From Sitta carolinensis (lineage: Eukaryota > Chordata > Aves > Passeriformes > Sittidae), in assembly GCA_032173965.1 (NCBI GenBank), contig CM063288.1, positions 9,838,501 to 9,902,500 of the forward strand: a stretch of 64,000 nucleotides of DNA. The letters run 5' to 3'. Under the pieces are notes generated by a model. It was not told the DNA's origin and did no database searches. It worked only from the letters and a program-made list of their open reading frames with translations. Below are positions 60,501-64,000 of this stretch, piece by piece (the stretch's first letter is position 1; each line of letters opens with the position of its first letter). A program made the position numbers and the translations under genes.

Positions 60501-63500
60501 CACAACTCCTCCATGTGGTATGTGTGGACTCAACTGTCTGGGTCTCTTTCAAAAGCCAGAGAACTAATACAGCTGCTATTAAGTGGGAGTTTTTAATCAC
60601 TCCCTGCTTTTGCTCTCTAATTGTAGCTATTCCAAATACCATGACATAATTAAAGAGGTCTTTTCAAAAGAAAAAAACATACAGTCCCATTTACCCTTGG
60701 AGGGAAAAACAACCTTACAGACCTATCAGTATTTTGCTGTATATTGTAACTAAATTAACGAGGGGAATTAAATGCAGAGCCAATTAAAACATTTTTTTTT
60801 CAATTTCCTTTATTCCCTTGTCTACATTTAACCAAAAAAAGAAGTCCTTATGAAGTCAGATTGTAGGTGTTTTTATGAGCTTCTTGGACATTATGTGAAA
60901 GTTTCACCTCTGCACAATTTTTCATTTTTACAACAAAAATCTAACCTTTGTAGTTTAAAGCCCCACTAGTTCATCAAAACAGAACATCCATGTTCTGTTC
61001 TTTACAGTGGGGGCAGCCTCGCAAAGCACAGCTGACACTGCTGAACACATCTGAGTAAACCATATAACTACTGAAACATTTGAGTCCCAAGCAGTGTCAG
61101 CAAAGTCCTAGATATGCAAAAATACATGTATATACTCTTATTCACACTTCTCAATACTTCCAGCACCCACAGATATCCTACAAGCCCATCTGGAAACAGC
61201 TCTGTAGGAGTTTATCCAGAGAAGACAGTTCCTGCAGCAGGATCCTTGTTATCAACAGCTTCTGCAGTGGAAAACACCACAGAATAACAACTCCCCCAGC
61301 AACCCCCTTCTTAGAAGTTTCTATTGCAAAAATATTCAAGCTGGTTATGAAAGGGCTGCAGACTTAACAGGATGACTAAGTGAAGACAGTCAAAATATCT
61401 CCCATAGCAATGGTCTGCACACCGAGACCGTTCACAACTTTTCTAGCAGAGGCTCAGAAGTTCATGGGATCTTGCTGCAGCACTTCTCTGCCATTCCCCA
61501 CCCACCTCTAAGAACTTTCACATTATTGTAGACCTACAGACCTGGGCAACAGTCACAATTACTCATCTGCTCCCAGATACACCACCCTCCATGGGCAGCA
61601 CAGCTGCTCCCCTCATGTGATGGTGAGGGACACACTGCTCCCACAGAGCTGCTCCACCTGAACTCCTTACCTTTTCACAGGTTTATATGGCAAAAATAAC
61701 CTTGTGTCTGCTTTCTGCAGATGGCTACTATGTACCTGTACAGTTCTTCACATCTATAAAAGTATCATGATGGTTTGAAACTGGTAAGAGTTTGGAGAAG
61801 AGTGAGAATACAATGTGTTGTGGTCACATCCACCTTGTAAAGAAAAGAGTTGGTCCCAGCTATAGTAATTAATGTCTCTCTTGGAAACAGCACGTTCAGT
61901 CCTGGGCTCTGGCAAGCTGGCTGGGTGTAGCCTGGGCATTTTGAGAGCAAGACTTGTCCCTTTCCTCTGGGCATTGCCTGAGGCCACGCAGCCCCAGCCT
62001 GCTCCTTCACTAAGTGCCATCATCTGGGATGGGAGCTCCCCAAAAGGGAGTGGGAATATACACCACATGCCTCTCCTGCCCTGAGAAGGAACTTCTTTCA
62101 ACTTAACATTGCTTTCTTTTGGGAAAGAAGTTCACATTCATCAAATGTACCCCGCTTATCTTTCATTTTCTCGATTAAATATTTTACTTCATAAAATTTG
62201 GCAACTGCCTCTCTGAAAACATTCCAAGAAAGAGAACAATAAGACAGGCAAATGAAGAACTAATGTTTCTTCCTTAATGCCTGGATTGTTACTAATGTTC
62301 CCAGATTATTGTTTTTAAGGAAATCAAGAAAAGAAAAAACATATCTTCAAGTTAAAAACCTTGTTGTATTCTTTAAATGCTGAACTTCTTTTAGACAAAA
62401 TTTCAAAGCTGAGTGTAGGTGGAGAAGTTATAAATAACCACATTTGTGCATGTTCCTTCTGCACAAGACACAGAAAATGTGCTCTGCATCAGCATAGAAA
62501 GATGCTGCTGCGCTCTGCATGAAGCTTCTCCAGGCTGACAGGTAGATTATTTCTTTTGCAGTTATGCTGCTGTGTTGGTATTTGTGAGTCTTTTCTGCAG
62601 CTCTCAGGAAACATACCTGGCACTTAGCTGCAGGATAATGAATTAGCAATACAATTAATCAAGTCTGTCAGACTATGATCAAATATAATATTCAGAAATT
62701 CAGAAATATTTTCTTAGGGCATATAGACATTTTTGGTTGTTGCTGCATTAGTTAGAACAGTGATTTTGATCCTTCTGAGACTAAGACATTTTTCCCAGGT
62801 CTCCCTTTCTTGTCCCGTATTTGTCCTTTCACATAATTTTTCCAGATGCAACTTCTGGGTCAGGTATGGCTGTAGCCAGCTCTAGTCCAGGTCTGGCTTC
62901 CCCATTCTGGGCTGTTTGCTTGGACATAATCAGAGTTTTCTGAAACAATGTCCCAGGTCTCTCACAGCTCAGGAGGATGGGAAAAAACATTCTCCCAGGC
63001 AGAGTAAGCATTGCAGCAAAGGCAACCTGAAAATCTCTTGATTTTTTGCTGAAGCAAATCTCCATTTCATTCTCCTCTGCGGTTGTTTCCACCACTTTAG
63101 CTTATGTTTTGAAGTTCCCAGGCAGAGAAACACCTGAGCAATGTCTGGCCCAGTTTCTTCCTCATGTGCAGTTACATAGGGCATCTCTACAGCTCTTTAG
63201 AACCAACAGATGAAACAAAATCCTAATTATTAGAAACCTCTTACTTTAGCAACACTCAGACTCTGCTGTGACCATGTGCACTTGAAGTTTTATTAATACC
63301 TCAAATAATTATTTAGCATCTTGTGTTTCCTCCTACCTCTAGTAACTCTCTATTTTGCTTCTCTGGCACTACAGCAACAGAAAAACAGCATTTGCAGACC
63401 TGATAGTAAGTGGAGAACACACAGGACTCAGCTGATATTGATTTCTAAGAACTTGACTTCCAAGTTGTGGATACTAGTGACATCTATCATCACAGTTAAT

Positions 63501-64000
63501 TTTCATGTTTGTGAACACAGCAGCACAGTGCTGATTTTCATGTTTTTGAGGAAAAGCTTTCTGGTCCTGTAGAGAAATTTGTGCTTTTCAAAGTGTGGTC
63601 TTTCATGGCTTGTGAAGTATTTTCCTTGCATTTGTTTGCTTCATTTTTTTTCTTGGTGGAAGTGTCCAAAATGTAGAAGGACCCCCTGAAATGTATAGCA
63701 GCTATGCAGGAGGGAAAAGAGAAGCTACATGAGCTCTTTAGAAAAGCACATTATTCTCAAATGTGTAAATAGAGCAATTGATTTGAACTCTACCAATGAC
63801 AGATGTGCCTATGGGTTTCAAGAGGAGAAACAAAGCAAAACTAAAAGAGAATGGATAAAGATTCAGAAAAAACCACAACTGTTCTTCAAGTTCCAACCCT
63901 GATTTTCTTTATGGTCCCTTTCAGAGCCTCAGTATGTAAAAATAAGAAAGAAATTCTCTGTCAGACAAATGTCAGACTAGGATAACAGTATCATTTCTGC

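Larger units (their letters stand above)
53288..64000 (-). other. KALRN: KALRN intron, 3' part (upstream of exon 53165-53287)
   Basis: At least 10.7 kb of intron lies upstream of the first exon in the window. The exon that should precede it (family residues QRLQLCVFQQDVQQ) was looked for and not found, so it lies beyond 64000. The stretch holds a (TTTA)4 run at 54353-54369, a CR1 fragment at 57365 and a small CpG cluster next to it at about 57560-57670. Otherwise it is AT-rich with chance-length frames. Confidence 0.83.

Overview
This window looks like intronic sequence from a vertebrate nuclear genome, most likely a bird. The evidence is five short coding exons separated by GT-AG introns of about 5 to 20 kb, an AT-rich background, very few interspersed repeats, and three CR1 LINE 3'-end fragments carrying the typical ATTCTRTG-type tail. 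Nothing prokaryotic, viral or plasmid-like was seen.

All five recognised exons lie on the minus strand and encode consecutive pieces of one protein. In transcript order they are 53287-53165, 33318-33127, 20250-20081, 15149-14975 and 4653-4459. They read as the middle of the spectrin-repeat array of kalirin (KALRN), a neuronal Rho guanine nucleotide exchange factor. By my recollection of the human protein this is roughly residues 550-830, spectrin repeats 4 to 6. The vertebrate paralogue TRIO is close, but the last two exons carry residues I remember as kalirin-specific ([35 protein letters not shown]). The SEC14 domain and first repeats should lie upstream, beyond 64000. The remaining repeats and the GEF, SH3, Ig/FN3 and kinase modules should lie downstream, below position 1.

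The first four exons are in frame and their phases fit at each junction (0-0, 0-0, 0-2, 2-0). The fifth (4459-4653) is 195 bases where the family needs 196. One base is missing next to 4624, which shifts the frame and puts a stop at 4615-4617. Since the rest of the exon is intact in the correct frame, a sequence or assembly error is more likely than loss of the gene.

The remaining ~98% is intron. It holds three CR1 fragments (27133, 31550, 57365), a few microsatellites and homopolymers, one perfect AT-rich hairpin, a purine-rich block near 9 kb, and two or three CpG-enriched blocks (21.1-21.5 kb, 48.4-49.0 kb, 57.55-57.67 kb). Several anonymous ORFs are present; two on the minus strand at 6.3-7.2 kb have a membrane-like or signal-peptide-like segment. 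None could be tied to a known family. I found no convincing undescribed system; the frameshifted exon, the CpG-rich blocks and the 6.3-7.2 kb ORFs deserve the second look.
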